Shown here: one piece after another, positions 34,914 through 43,257 of the stretch | How the letters are laid out: every line of letters starts with the position of its first letter | Position numbering within the stretch: the stretch's first letter is position 1 | Assembly (NCBI RefSeq): GCF_006861825.1 | Contig: NZ_VDGI01000011.1 | Span: forward strand, 1-64,000 | Length of the DNA: 64,000 nucleotides | Direction of reading: 5' to 3' | DNA from: Psychrobacillus vulpis | GTDB taxonomy: Bacteria; Bacillota; Bacilli; Bacillales_A; Planococcaceae | Notes under the pieces: generated by a model | Seen by the model: the letters and a program-made list of their open reading frames with translations, nothing else | Told to the model about the DNA's origin: nothing | Database searches by the model: none | Made by a program: the position numbers and the translations under genes

Positions 34914-35249
34914 TTGGATAAAAACGCTCAAAAATTACTTAAACTTTCAAAATGGACATATGTAATGTTGTACTTCCCTTTATTGGGATATACATTAAAT
35001 CCAGATTTATATTTCCTTTGGTTGATTTTGTTGTTTATTGGTGGATTGCTTTTATTGTTTAAGAATAAGCTAATTCAGGGAAATATGAAGACAAAAATAA
35101 CACTAATTGAAGCCTTCACTACGTTGGGATTAATCTTTTTGGTTTTTTCCGATTTGATGCCTATTATAAAACAATTAATACTATTAATTGTTGTTACAAT
35201 TATCATTTATAGTCATACTAAATTAGTATTTGCAGGAAAATTAACATAA
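34914..35249 (+). CDS. Small membrane protein, possible immunity partner
   Basis: A 111-residue protein with four hydrophobic helices (WTYVMLYFPLLGYTLN; LYFLWLILLFIGGLLLLF; LIEAFTTLGLIFLVFSDLM; LILLIVVTIIIYSH) and a short charged N-terminus. TTG is the only plausible start; GGAGG lies 12 bases upstream, which is long. It begins 30 bases after the bacteriocin-like gene and is followed by a terminator, so the two are likely one transcript. Small polytopic proteins next to secreted hydrophobic peptides are often self-protection proteins; that role here is an inference. Confidence 0.55.
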   Translation: MDKNAQKLLKLSKWTYVMLYFPLLGYTLNPDLYFLWLILLFIGGLLLLFKNKLIQGNMKTKITLIEAFTTLGLIFLVFSDLMPIIKQLILLIVVTIIIYSHTKLVFAGKLT

Positions 35250-35256
35250 CACTGCA

Positions 35257-35308
35257 TGCTCGTTTCAGGGGGAAAACTAATCTTTTCTCTCTAAAACGGG
35301 CTTTTTTC
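35257..35308 (+). terminator. Terminator after membrane protein gene
   Basis: GCTCGTTT pairs with AAAACGGGC across a 27-base loop, followed by seven T residues. Confidence 0.7.
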
Positions 35309-35337
35309 GTTTGCTTGTTGGTGCACATATTTGATTA

Positions 35338-35520
35338 AAAAACATACATCAAATATACCTTTCTATGTTCAAGAATATATATATGCCAAAAAAGAGCTAG
35401 GATTACTCCAGACACTCGTCTACAATATTTGTATAAGATTCCTTTTTTTCAATATGGCTTCTTAGAGAGGCTTTATTGGAGAAATCAATTGGTTTTATTT
35501 CGATGAATGAAAACCGTACT
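35338..35520 (+). pseudogene. Integrase core-binding-domain remnant
   Basis: A forward frame without start reads TSNIPFYVQEYIYAKKELG, LLQTLVYNICIRFLFFNMAS, stop, RGFIGEINWFYFDE. The pattern P-F-Y-V-x-E-Y-I-x-x-K-x-x-L-G...T-L-x-x-Y...F-L-F-F fits the N-terminal domain of XerS-like tyrosine recombinases. No catalytic domain follows. It faces right, while the related fragment at 32888-33115 faces left, so the two flank a block of about 2.2 kb. The match is by eye and moderate. Confidence 0.4.
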
Positions 35521-35551
35521 CGTGTAAATGTTTAAAAGGAGGATTAATGAA

Positions 35552-36265
35552 ATGAGTTCAAAAAGTTGTGCATATTGTCGTAGATTTAGTAAAGATATAA
35601 AAATTATCGAAGTACCTGAGTCTTATGCTGACACTACTAAACAATATATTTATGTTTGCCCTAGTTGTATTAAAGAACATGCTTTAGAGAATACCCCTGA
35701 ATTCGTACCTTCTGATTTACGATTATTCCTTGATAGTCAATATAAAAGTTTTACATTTTCTCTGCTAACTAATGACGATGGCAATGAGTATTTAATGTTA
35801 AATAATAATTTTACGACGTTGCCTCCAAAAGATTTAGAATTTATTGCTTACGAATTATTAAAAACAAGTAAGTTAGACGGCCTAGACGAATACATAAAAA
35901 CTAGCAATAAATTAGCACTTATGAGCACTAGTTTTCAAAATGATCCTGAAGAAAATGGTAAGTTTCTTCTTCCACTTGATGAAATAGGTATTTCTAGAAA
36001 GAAATTTAACCCTGATAAAGTATAGGGATTCACATGTGGTAACTGCTCCGCAAAATTATCAAGTATATCTGGCGTGGAATACTTCAGTATTTATCCAGGT
36101 CAAAGAATTGACGCAAAAGGAGAAAGAGCATGTTCTGAAGGCTGTGTTAAAGTAATTGCAAAAGACATAATCAGTGATTGGGTATACGAAAATAAATATA
36201 AAGAATATTTTAATCTAGACAAATTAGACGATCAATTGAACGATTTACTAGAAAATACAATATAG
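35552..36265 (+). pseudogene. Multi-zinc-knuckle protein with in-frame TAG
   Basis: ATG 35552 with AAGGAGG 9 bases upstream starts a 157-residue product with CxxC pairs CAYCRRF and VCPSCIKE, a helical middle, and the end SRKKFNPDKV before TAG (36023-36025). The same frame continues after the TAG for 79 codons with GFTCGNCSAKL and ACSEGCVKVI, i.e. two more Cys pairs, then an acidic helical tail. The four Cys pairs suggest two zinc ribbons split by the stop. The full-length form would be about 237 residues. The upstream product could still fold. The function is unknown; no family was recognised. Confidence 0.55.
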
Positions 36266-36362
36266 AAAGTTTTATGAAAGAAGAGAGTGAAAACCACATA
36301 GCTTCACTCTCTTCTTTATATGTTATATTTGGTAAATAACTAATGAATATTAGGAGGAGAAT

Positions 36363-37136
36363 ATGAAAGTTTTAGATTGTGGAAACGATGATACAATGTT
36401 TCAATCATTAAGAGAAATATCCGGCATAAATAAGCATGAATTTCTTAAAATGTTCAATCAATTCGATTTAGATGAATTTTATGAATCTAATCCCAATTAT
36501 CATGAACTTGCATATAAACTATTCTTGGACAAAATAACCGAAATGAGCAAGTATTCTTCATTTGAATGGGATAAAACTTGTTGGTTTCATCTAACACGTA
36601 CTATTCCTTCTACTCAATTTGAAGATGGTTTATTGCCATTTGGTGAGAATTTGGACTACATATGGGATCTATTATTCTCGCTACAAAATGGATTCATTTC
36701 AAAAGGTGAGTGGAGTGACTTTAGACAATTATTAGAATCAAATTCTTCAATCGATTCTGCTTTTCTATACCGACATAAATTAAAATATAAAGATCTTTGG
36801 GGTCCATATGCAATGCTAATCCGTGAAGCAGCATTTCATTTTGAGGATCTCGGTAATCATAATTACTTGGGTGTACCAGAAATTATAAGAGACATTTGTA
36901 ATCCTTTTCAGGAAAAATACGATTTCAATTTATTAGAAGCATATAAAAATGCTACCGCTCCATGTATTGTGAAGTTTGAATCACCATTCTCAGAAGTGCT
37001 TGACCTAGGGACTGTAGTTAATTTCCTCTACCACAAACACAATAATCTAAAATTATATGATGGTTGTAATTCAACCTTTGATGGTAAGGGAGAATTAATT
37101 CCTAGTTCATCAATAATAAAAATTGAGTATTTGTAG
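36363..37136 (+). CDS. Hypothetical protein with H-x-T-R and GLLP motif
   Basis: A 257-residue soluble acidic protein with AGGAGG before ATG and an intact frame. I do not recognise a family. Residues about 75-105 read CWFHLTRTIPSTQFEDGLLPFG. The H-x-T...G-L-L pattern recalls the first motif of DarT-like and related ADP-ribosyltransferase folds (H-x-T...I...G-L). Further on, aromatic-rich helices (WDLLFSLQNGFISKGEWSDF; WGPYAMLIREAAFHFEDLGN) and a beta-rich end (APCIVKFESPFSEVLDL) follow. No partner antitoxin is obvious. The ART suggestion rests on one motif. Confidence 0.55.
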   Translation: MKVLDCGNDDTMFQSLREISGINKHEFLKMFNQFDLDEFYESNPNYHELAYKLFLDKITEMSKYSSFEWDKTCWFHLTRTIPSTQFEDGLLPFGENLDYIWDLLFSLQNGFISKGEWSDFRQLLESNSSIDSAFLYRHKLKYKDLWGPYAMLIREAAFHFEDLGNHNYLGVPEIIRDICNPFQEKYDFNLLEAYKNATAPCIVKFESPFSEVLDLGTVVNFLYHKHNNLKLYDGCNSTFDGKGELIPSSSIIKIEYL

Positions 37137-37157
37137 TTACCCCTACTCATTTCATAA

Positions 37158-37206
37158 TAAAAAGCAATAATAACCACTATAAATCAAGCGGTCATTATTG
37201 CTTTAT
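37158..37206. terminator. Hairpin after 36363-37136
   Basis: AAAGCAATAATAACCACT pairs imperfectly with AGCGGTCATTATTGCTTT around AAATCA. T- and A-runs on either side allow termination on both strands. Confidence 0.75.
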
Positions 37207-37411
37207 TCATTCCTATCGCAACAGAATTCCTCGAGCTCTCGAAATTGTTCTGTTGAAATAGGCAATAGATTATTGTTTCCAAGACTACAGTTCGCCTGTC
37301 AAGATCGATATATCCTAAAATTTGATTTACATCGTCTAACACCATAGCTGTTTTTCCGTCATTAGAGATGTATTTATGAGTAATATTGAACCCCTCTATA
37401 TGGCTTACCAT
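37184..37411 (-). CDS. Doubtful small ORF
   Basis: A 75-residue reverse-strand frame with no recognised homology and no strong ribosome site. The middle (YISNDGKTAMVLDDVNQILG, YIDLDRR) has ordinary protein composition, while the C-terminus overlaps the preceding hairpin. It may be a remnant of a longer gene, like its neighbours, rather than an active gene. Confidence 0.25.
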   Translation of the reverse strand: MVSHIEGFNITHKYISNDGKTAMVLDDVNQILGYIDLDRRTVVLETIIYCLFQQNNFESSRNSVAIGMNKAIMTA

Positions 37412-37486
37412 TCTCTAATTCTGATTCGATCGCCAAATATTTAAATAACGATCGAAGTGAGGACTTGTGACGATTTACCGTCTTGG

Positions 37487-37672
37487 TGTCTGGCCATACG
37501 ATGATATTACAACATTTGAGTATACAACAATAAAGAAAGTGGTCCTGCACTTGTAGGAATTGAATTGAAAAATAGATCTGATTATAAAGTACTTATTTCT
37601 CTTATGACTGAGAATGGATTTTCGGATAAAGAAGTAAATAAAGTTAGTACCCTATTTGAATTATTAATTTAA
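37487..37672 (+). pseudogene. Threonine dehydratase (IlvA) C-terminal remnant
   Basis: Forward frames encode PYDDITTFEYT and, after a frameshift near 37533, KESGPALVGIELKNRSDY, then KVLISLMTENGFSD and STLFELLI before TAA. This is the end of the ACT-like regulatory domain of biosynthetic threonine deaminase (D-D-I-T-x-F-E-Y...G-P-A-L-V-G-I-E-L...F-x-x-L). Nothing of the PLP domain is present. It is a roughly 180-base dead fragment just upstream of the katA promoter. Confidence 0.8.
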
Positions 37673-37763
37673 CAAAAAGTGAACTGATGCCTGTCATAGA
37701 GACAATCTTGATTGTTTATGTGCTGGGCATTTATTTTTTTCCTAATAAATATAAGTACATTTC

Positions 37764-37834
37764 TAGCATATTATAATTCTCTTTGATATAATCATTATTG
37801 AATTATAAATATTCTAATGTAGGAGGAATTATTA
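37764..37834 (+). promoter_or_regulatory. katA promoter with PerR-like box
   Basis: ATATAATCATTATTG at 37786-37800 resembles the PerR box TTATAATNATTATAA with three mismatches and overlaps a TATAAT -10 element (37787-37792). PerR repression of katA, relieved by peroxide, is standard in Bacillus. AGGAGGAATT precedes the start codon. Confidence 0.6.
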
Positions 37835-39310
37835 ATGTCTGAAAATGATAAAAACAAATTAACGACTGCAGCAGGTGCACCAGTAGTTGATAACCAAAAC
37901 TCAATGTCGGCTGGTTCAAGAGGTCCATTACTTTTACAAGATGTTTGGTTATTAGAAAAATTAGCTCATTTTGATAGAGAAGTAATTCCTGAACGCCGAA
38001 TGCATGCAAAAGGCTCTGCTGCTTATGGAAAATTTACTGTTACACATGATATTACTCAATATACAAAAGCCGCTATCTTCTCTGAAATTGGTAAAGAAAC
38101 GGAAATGTTTGTTCGTTTCTCTACAGTTGCTGGTGAACGTGGAGCAGCGGATGCTGAACGAGATATTCGTGGATTCTCTATGAGATTTTATACTGAGCAA
38201 GGTAACTGGGATCTTGTAGGTAACAACACGCCGGTTTTCTTTTTCCGTGATCCACTTAATTTCCCAGATTTAAACCATGCAGTAAAACGTGACCCACGTA
38301 CGAATATGCGAAGCGCTAATAACAACTGGGATTTCTGGACTTCATTACCCGAAGCACTCCACCAAGTGACTATTGTAATGAGTGACCGTGGGATTCCGGA
38401 AACATACAGAAATATGCATGGTTTTGGAAGTCATACATTTAGTATGATTAATGCTGACAATGAACGTGTATGGGTTAAATTCCACCTTCGCTCACAGCAA
38501 CCTATTAAAAACTTAACAGATCAAGAAGCAGAGCTTGTTGTTGGTAAAGACCGTGAAAGTCACCAACGTGATCTTTTAGAAAGCATCGATCAAGGAAACT
38601 TCCCGAAATGGAAAATGTATATTCAAGTTATGACGGAAGAACAAGCTAACAATATGCCATACAATCCTTTCGATTTAACAAAGGTTTGGTATAAAAAAGA
38701 TTTCCCGTTAATCGAGGTTGGAGAATTCGAACTTAACCGTAATCCAGAAAACTATTTTGCTGAAGTAGAGCAAGCTGCTTTTACACCAGCTAACGTTGTA
38801 CCTGGTATTAGTTTCTCACCTGACAAAATGCTTCAAGGTCGCTTATTCTCATACGGTGATGCTCAACGATACCGTTTAGGTGTAAACCATCATCAAATTC
38901 CAGTTAACCAACCGAAGTGCCCAGTTCACTCTTTCCATAGAGATGGTGCAATGCGTGTTGATGGTAACAAAGGTGGAACACTACATTATGAACCAAATAG
39001 CTACGGTCAATGGAAATCACAACCTGAATTCAAAGAACCAGCGTTAGCAATTCATGGTGCAGCTACACAATGGGATTTCCGTGAAGATGATGATAATTAC
39101 TTTGAACAACCTGGTAAGCTATTCAATCTAATGAGCCCAGAGCAACAACAAGTATTGTTTGAAAATACCGCTCGTAATATGAACGGTGTTGAAGAATATA
39201 TTAAAGTTCGTCACATTATTCATTGCTACAAAGCAGACCCTGCATATGGTAAAGGGCTTGCAGATGCTATGGATATTCCTTGGGGCAACATCGAGGCAGC
39301 ATTAGCATAA
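37835..39310 (+). CDS. katA: Haem catalase KatA
   Basis: A 491-residue clade 3 monofunctional catalase, cytoplasmic. The catalytic His57 is in [14 protein letters not shown], the distal Asn in [12 protein letters not shown], and the proximal haem-ligand Tyr in [14 protein letters not shown]. Conserved [20 protein letters not shown] and [13 protein letters not shown] are present. The length matches the B. subtilis vegetative enzyme. It stands alone with a PerR-like box upstream and a terminator downstream. It complements the Mn-catalase at 7980. Confidence 0.97.
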   Translation: MSENDKNKLTTAAGAPVVDNQNSMSAGSRGPLLLQDVWLLEKLAHFDREVIPERRMHAKGSAAYGKFTVTHDITQYTKAAIFSEIGKETEMFVRFSTVAGERGAADAERDIRGFSMRFYTEQGNWDLVGNNTPVFFFRDPLNFPDLNHAVKRDPRTNMRSANNNWDFWTSLPEALHQVTIVMSDRGIPETYRNMHGFGSHTFSMINADNERVWVKFHLRSQQPIKNLTDQEAELVVGKDRESHQRDLLESIDQGNFPKWKMYIQVMTEEQANNMPYNPFDLTKVWYKKDFPLIEVGEFELNRNPENYFAEVEQAAFTPANVVPGISFSPDKMLQGRLFSYGDAQRYRLGVNHHQIPVNQPKCPVHSFHRDGAMRVDGNKGGTLHYEPNSYGQWKSQPEFKEPALAIHGAATQWDFREDDDNYFEQPGKLFNLMSPEQQQVLFENTARNMNGVEEYIKVRHIIHCYKADPAYGKGLADAMDIPWGNIEAALA

Positions 39311-39316
39311 AACATG

Positions 39317-39347
39317 AAAAGGACAGCAAATATGCTGTCCTTTACTG
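39317..39347 (+). terminator. katA terminator
   Basis: The stem AAAGGACAGCA/TGCTGTCCTTT around AATA is followed by a short T-rich end. Confidence 0.88.
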
Positions 39348-39409
39348 TTTTCTCAAATAATTAAGCGAATTCACACTTTAAATAACAACCCTTGAATGGG
39401 TAGTTCCCA

Positions 39410-39553
39410 GCAACTTATTGTCCAAGTTTTAATGTGGATTGTCCAACTTTTCATGAAGATTGTCCAACTTCATCGGTTATTGTCCAACTATCATGGTTTA
39501 TTGTCCAAACTTCATTGGTTATTGTCCAACTATCAAGATTGATTGTCCAATTC
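39410..39553. repeat. Seven TTGTCCA boxes at 21-bp phase
   Basis: TTGTCCA occurs at 39418, 39439, 39460, 39480, 39501, 39522 and 39543, so spacing is 20-21 bases, two helical turns. Intervening bases are similar but variable (ACTTTTCATGAAGA, ACTTCATCGGTTA, ACTATCATGGTTTA). It lies between the convergent katA and ABC transporter genes. It is not CRISPR-like, having no conserved repeat longer than about 9 bases. All boxes lie on one face of the helix. Confidence 0.9.
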
Positions 39554-39573
39554 TTTACGATTTTCTCCCGAAC

Positions 39574-39613
39574 TAAAAATGCCGGAAGAATCTTTGTAAG
39601 ACTCTCCCAGCAT
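39574..39613 (-). terminator. Terminator after ABC transporter operon
   Basis: On the reverse strand TGCTGGGAGAGTC pairs imperfectly with GATTCTTCCGGCA, followed by TTTTTAG. Confidence 0.75.
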
Positions 39614-39614
39614 A

Positions 39615-40418
39615 TTATACAGATAGCAACGCACGGTCACTTGTAAGTTTTTCACCACGAATACGTTGGAATTCTTCCATAAGCTTCGCAATCGATAAAT
39701 CCTTTTTCTCTTCTTCTCCTACTTCTAAGATGATTTGCCCTTTATCCATCATAATTAATCGGTTCCCAAGATCTAATGCTTGCTGCATATTATGCGTTAC
39801 CATTAATGTTGTTAATTGATCCTTTTCAACAAGCTGTTTGGTTAATTTCGTTATTAACTCCGCACGGGATGGATCTAGCGCAGCAGTATGTTCATCTAAA
39901 AGTAAAATAGAAGGCTGTGTAAAAGTAGCCATAAGTAGAGAAAGTGCTTGCCTTTCACCCCCGGATAGCATCCCCACTTTTGCATTCAAACGATTTTCTA
40001 AATTTAAGTGGAGCATTTCTAATGATGTTTTAAAGTAGTCTTTCCTCTTTTTATCTACACCAATTTTTAAACCTCTACTTTTGTTTCTTGAAAATGCTAG
40101 GGCAAGATTTTCTTCTATTGTCATTGAGGGAGCTGTACCAGCCATCGGATCCTGAAAAACTCGTCCAATAAAATGCGATCGTTTATATTCTGGCAATCTA
40201 GTAACATCTTTCCCATCTATTTCAATACTTCCGAAATCAGGGGTTAAAGCACCTGAAATCATATTCATCATTGTAGATTTTCCTGCCCCATTACTTCCAA
40301 TTACTGTGACAAAGTCCCCAGCCTTCAGTTCGAGATTTATTTGGTCCAATGCTATTTTCTCATCTGCTGTTGCTTCATTAAAGATTTTATTAATAGATTT
40401 TAAGTTAAGCAAGATCAT
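39615..40418 (-). CDS. ABC transporter ATPase (TrpXYZ/PF04392-linked)
   Basis: A 267-residue ABC ATPase. Walker A GSNGAGKSTMMNMISG, Q-loop RVFQDPMAGTAPSMT, signature MLSGGERQALSLLMATFTQP, Walker B ILLLDEHTAALDP and switch MVTHNMQQALDLG are visible. The long loop SRNKSRGLKIGVDKKRKDY is typical of ATPases working with this permease class. It overlaps the permease gene by 14 bases and is last in a three-gene operon. Streptococcal relatives import tryptophan or other aromatic amino acids. Confidence 0.9.
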   Translation of the reverse strand: MILLNLKSINKIFNEATADEKIALDQINLELKAGDFVTVIGSNGAGKSTMMNMISGALTPDFGSIEIDGKDVTRLPEYKRSHFIGRVFQDPMAGTAPSMTIEENLALAFSRNKSRGLKIGVDKKRKDYFKTSLEMLHLNLENRLNAKVGMLSGGERQALSLLMATFTQPSILLLDEHTAALDPSRAELITKLTKQLVEKDQLTTLMVTHNMQQALDLGNRLIMMDKGQIILEVGEEEKKDLSIAKLMEEFQRIRGEKLTSDRALLSV

Positions 40419-41439
40419 TCGCCTCCTGCTTTATCTTTTTCTTGATAGCAACACTTCGTTCGGCATGACGCTTCGCTTTCCTGCTCTTTTCTCGACGTTT
40501 GTCAAAGTATTGAGGTAAAATCAGTGCAATAATAACGATTGCAGCAGTAATTAACTTCATATCCCCTGTATCAAGCAAATCTACACGAAGAGCAAGTGCG
40601 AGAACAATACGATAAATAATTGCACCTGCGATAACAGCTATTGTCGTTCGTACAATTGTTTTCGTACCAAAAATTGCTTCTCCAATAATAACAGAAGCGA
40701 GTCCTATCACAATCATACCTATTCCCATTCCTATATCAGCAAATTTTGCATATTGAGCTATTAAAGCACCAGAAAATGCTACAAGTGCATTTGAAATTCC
40801 TAGTCCTATAATAACTAAATTATCCGTGTTTGCTGAGAAACTGCGAATCATTTTTTTGTTATCTCCAGTTGCACGAATTGCAAGGCCGATTTCCGTTTTT
40901 AAGAACCAATCGACTATGAATTTTATCATTATTACTATAATGGCAACTAGAAAAATTGTTCCCCATGTAGAAGGAACGAACTGGACACCTATACTTTTCA
41001 GAAAGTTATTAATAGCTTCATCTATGCCTAGGCTTCCCCACCACGTATAAAATTTACTGAATAATGTCTCGGCATTTAATAGTGGTATATTTGGACGCCC
41101 TATTGAATTATCAGCTGTTAATCCCATTATTCGTAAGTTAATGGAATATAAAGCGATCATCATTAAAATCCCAGAAAGCAAAGGATTTATTTTTCCTTTT
41201 GTATGCAGTATACCGGTTATACATCCTGCAATAAATCCAGCAGCAATTGCTACTAGCGTTGCTATTGCTGGATGATAACCTAGAACAATCATAGTAGCTG
41301 CAGTAGCAGCCCCTGTAACAAAACTTCCGTCTACTGTTAAATCTGGAAAATCTAACACTCGAAATGTTAGATACACTCCGAGTGCCATAATTGCATAGAT
41401 GATTCCCTGCTCAACAGAGCCAAAAATAGCTGTAAACAT
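40405..41439 (-). CDS. ABC transporter permease (branched-chain-permease type)
   Basis: A 344-residue membrane protein with about eight helices of the LivH/RbsC-like permease type that works with PF04392 binding proteins. Conserved parts are GIIYAIMALGVYLTFRVLDF, PDLTVDGSFVTGAATAATM, the RATGDNKKMIRSFSANTD coupling loop and GLGISNALVAFSGALIAQY. The C-terminus is very basic (RREKSRKAKRHAERSVAIKK). The ATPase gene overlaps its end. Confidence 0.9.
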   Translation of the reverse strand: MFTAIFGSVEQGIIYAIMALGVYLTFRVLDFPDLTVDGSFVTGAATAATMIVLGYHPAIATLVAIAAGFIAGCITGILHTKGKINPLLSGILMMIALYSINLRIMGLTADNSIGRPNIPLLNAETLFSKFYTWWGSLGIDEAINNFLKSIGVQFVPSTWGTIFLVAIIVIMIKFIVDWFLKTEIGLAIRATGDNKKMIRSFSANTDNLVIIGLGISNALVAFSGALIAQYAKFADIGMGIGMIVIGLASVIIGEAIFGTKTIVRTTIAVIAGAIIYRIVLALALRVDLLDTGDMKLITAAIVIIALILPQYFDKRREKSRKAKRHAERSVAIKKKIKQEANDLA

Positions 41440-41458
41440 ATTAGAATCATCTCCTTAT

Positions 41459-42469
41459 CTATTCAACTAATTCTGCTTTCCATTCTTCTTTTATTTCGAT
41501 ACCAATTGTATCTGCTATCTTTTTATTTAACACAAATCTTAAATTCTGAGGATATTGAACTGGGAGATCAGCAGGTGTGCTTTCACCTTTTAATATTTTG
41601 GCAGCCATTTGGCCAGCTTCGTAACCAATGTCATAATATTCAAATCCGTAAGCAGCTAATCCACCACGTTTTACAGAGTCAAACTCCCCTACCATCATAG
41701 GTAATTTATTGTCATTAGCAACAGAAATAACCGATTCAAGAGCAGAAACTACTGTGTTATCTGTAATAATATACAATGAATCTACTTTACCAATTAAAGA
41801 TTCAGTAGCTTGTTTCACCTCAGCTGAAGTAGAAACGGAAGCTTCTATAACTGTTAATCCGACTGCACTCATCTGTTCTTTTACCGCATCAACTTGAGCA
41901 CGTGAATTTTGTTCTCCTGCATTGAATACCATACCTACCTTTGTAGCACCTAATTCCTCCTTAAGGAATTTAATCGTACTTGGAATTGCATCTGGTTGAG
42001 TATCCACTGTTCCAGTTACATTTCCTCCGGGACTTTCCATTGATTGCACTAATTCTGCACTAACCGCATCTGTTACAGAAGTAAATATTATCGGAATATC
42101 TTTTGTAATACTTGCAACTGCTTGGGCACTTGGCGTAGAGTTAGCAAAAATCAAATCTACTCCAGAGCTAACCAAGTTATTTCCGATCGTTGTATTTGCG
42201 CTATTATCATTCTGAGCATTTTCTACCTGATAATCTGCTTCAATTCCAGCATCTTCTATTGCTTTTTTAAAACCATCAAATGCTGCATTTAAAGATGGGT
42301 GCTCTACTATTTGTGTAACTCCAATTTTAAATTTCTTTGTTTCTTCATTGGCAGTTGTTCCTTCTTTCGATTCAGAAGACGAGCTCGAACCACTTTCCCC
42401 TCCACATGCAGCTAAAAGAAGAATTGCACCAAAAAGAATAAAAGCAAATTTCTTCATACTTTTTTTCAT
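41459..42469 (-). CDS. ABC substrate-binding lipoprotein (PF04392 family)
   Basis: A 336-residue lipoprotein. The signal peptide ends in L-L-A-A-C (Cys22), then a Ser/Glu linker leads to the ABC_sub_bind domain: FKIGVTQIVEHPSLNAAFDG, NDNSANTTIGNNLVSSGVDL, ANSTPSAQAVASITKDIPI, TSVTDAVSAELV, NVTGTVDTQPDA. Related TrpX proteins bind tryptophan; the ligand here is not determinable. It leads the operon, with about 150 AT-rich bases upstream and no T-box recognised. Confidence 0.9.
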   Translation of the reverse strand: MKKSMKKFAFILFGAILLLAACGGESGSSSSSESKEGTTANEETKKFKIGVTQIVEHPSLNAAFDGFKKAIEDAGIEADYQVENAQNDNSANTTIGNNLVSSGVDLIFANSTPSAQAVASITKDIPIIFTSVTDAVSAELVQSMESPGGNVTGTVDTQPDAIPSTIKFLKEELGATKVGMVFNAGEQNSRAQVDAVKEQMSAVGLTVIEASVSTSAEVKQATESLIGKVDSLYIITDNTVVSALESVISVANDNKLPMMVGEFDSVKRGGLAAYGFEYYDIGYEAGQMAAKILKGESTPADLPVQYPQNLRFVLNKKIADTIGIEIKEEWKAELVE

Positions 42470-42611
42470 CTTTATCTATACCCCCTAGTTAAATCATTCA
42501 CATCAGCGATTCAACTCGCTAAAGTATGAATTAAAAGATATGTTACACTGCAATTGATTGATAGTCAATAACATTAGCAATTTTTCGAAAATAATAGATT
42601 CAATTATTATA

Positions 42612-42650
42612 TAAAAAAAGATATTACACTCGAATTGTAAGTGTAATACC
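42612..42650 (-). terminator. Terminator after VOC gene
   Basis: On the reverse strand ATTACACT/AGTGTAAT around 9 bases is followed by ATCTTTTTTTAT, separating the VOC gene from the transporter operon. Confidence 0.85.
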
Positions 42651-42664
42651 CTAGTCTATTTTCA

Positions 42665-43078
42665 TTATTGATCTGTATTTGTCAAATCCATATAAAGAAC
42701 TTCCCATAAATGGTTATCTAAATCTTGGAAACTTCTACTGTACATAAAACCTAAATCTTGAGGCTCGTTATAAAACGAAGCTCCATTAGCTAATGCTTTA
42801 TCAACTATTTCGTCAACCAAATCTTTTGACTGAACACCAATTGCCATAATTGCTTGAGCATTTGTTGCAGTGTCAGGAATTTCTTTTTTAGTGAACTGTT
42901 TAAATCTTTCTTCTGTCATGATCATTGCAAACAGGTTTTCACCTATTAAAAGACATGCTGTTTGTTCGTCCGAGAATTGCATGTTAAATTCAAAGCCAAT
43001 TGCAGAAAAAAATTCCATCGAATTTTTTACATCTTTTACTGGTAAATTTACAAAAATATTATCCGCTTTAATTGCCAT
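42665..43078 (-). CDS. VOC (glyoxalase/bleomycin-resistance) family protein
   Basis: A 137-residue protein with two beta-alpha-beta-beta-beta modules of the vicinal oxygen chelate fold: IFVNLPVKDVKNSMEFFSAI and ANGASFYNEPQDLGFMYSRS. The end is FQDLDNHLWEVLYMD, with Asp-x-x-x-His and Glu at usual metal-site positions of the second module. The first module starts with NLPV rather than a metal-ligand His, as in several antibiotic- or small-molecule-binding VOC proteins. The substrate is unknown. It is monocistronic. Confidence 0.82.
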   Translation of the reverse strand: MAIKADNIFVNLPVKDVKNSMEFFSAIGFEFNMQFSDEQTACLLIGENLFAMIMTEERFKQFTKKEIPDTATNAQAIMAIGVQSKDLVDEIVDKALANGASFYNEPQDLGFMYSRSFQDLDNHLWEVLYMDLTNTDQ

Positions 43079-43257
43079 GATTCATCACCTCTACTGCAAT
43101 TTACCATTGATAATACAAGTTGTCTACATATCCTTTTTCCTAATATTCAATAAATTTATTAAGAAATATAACCTTTACAATCCGTTCACATTAGATTGAT
43201 ATTTAGTATTTATACTATAGAGTAGTACATTACGTTCTTTTTAGGGGGATTTGGGGA

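Noticed and set aside
34320-36025. Pyrrolysine or programmed readthrough at the two TAG codons
   Set aside because: No PylS/PylT-type genes or readthrough context were seen here, and neighbouring genes show frameshifts and truncations, so decay is the simpler explanation.
39410-39646. CRISPR array or heptad-repeat peptide gene
   Set aside because: Conserved boxes are only about 9 bases, with 21-base steps and similar rather than unique spacers, so not CRISPR. A frame through it gives a heptad pattern only because 21 bases equal seven codons; there is no ribosome site and it runs into the reverse-strand ABC gene.
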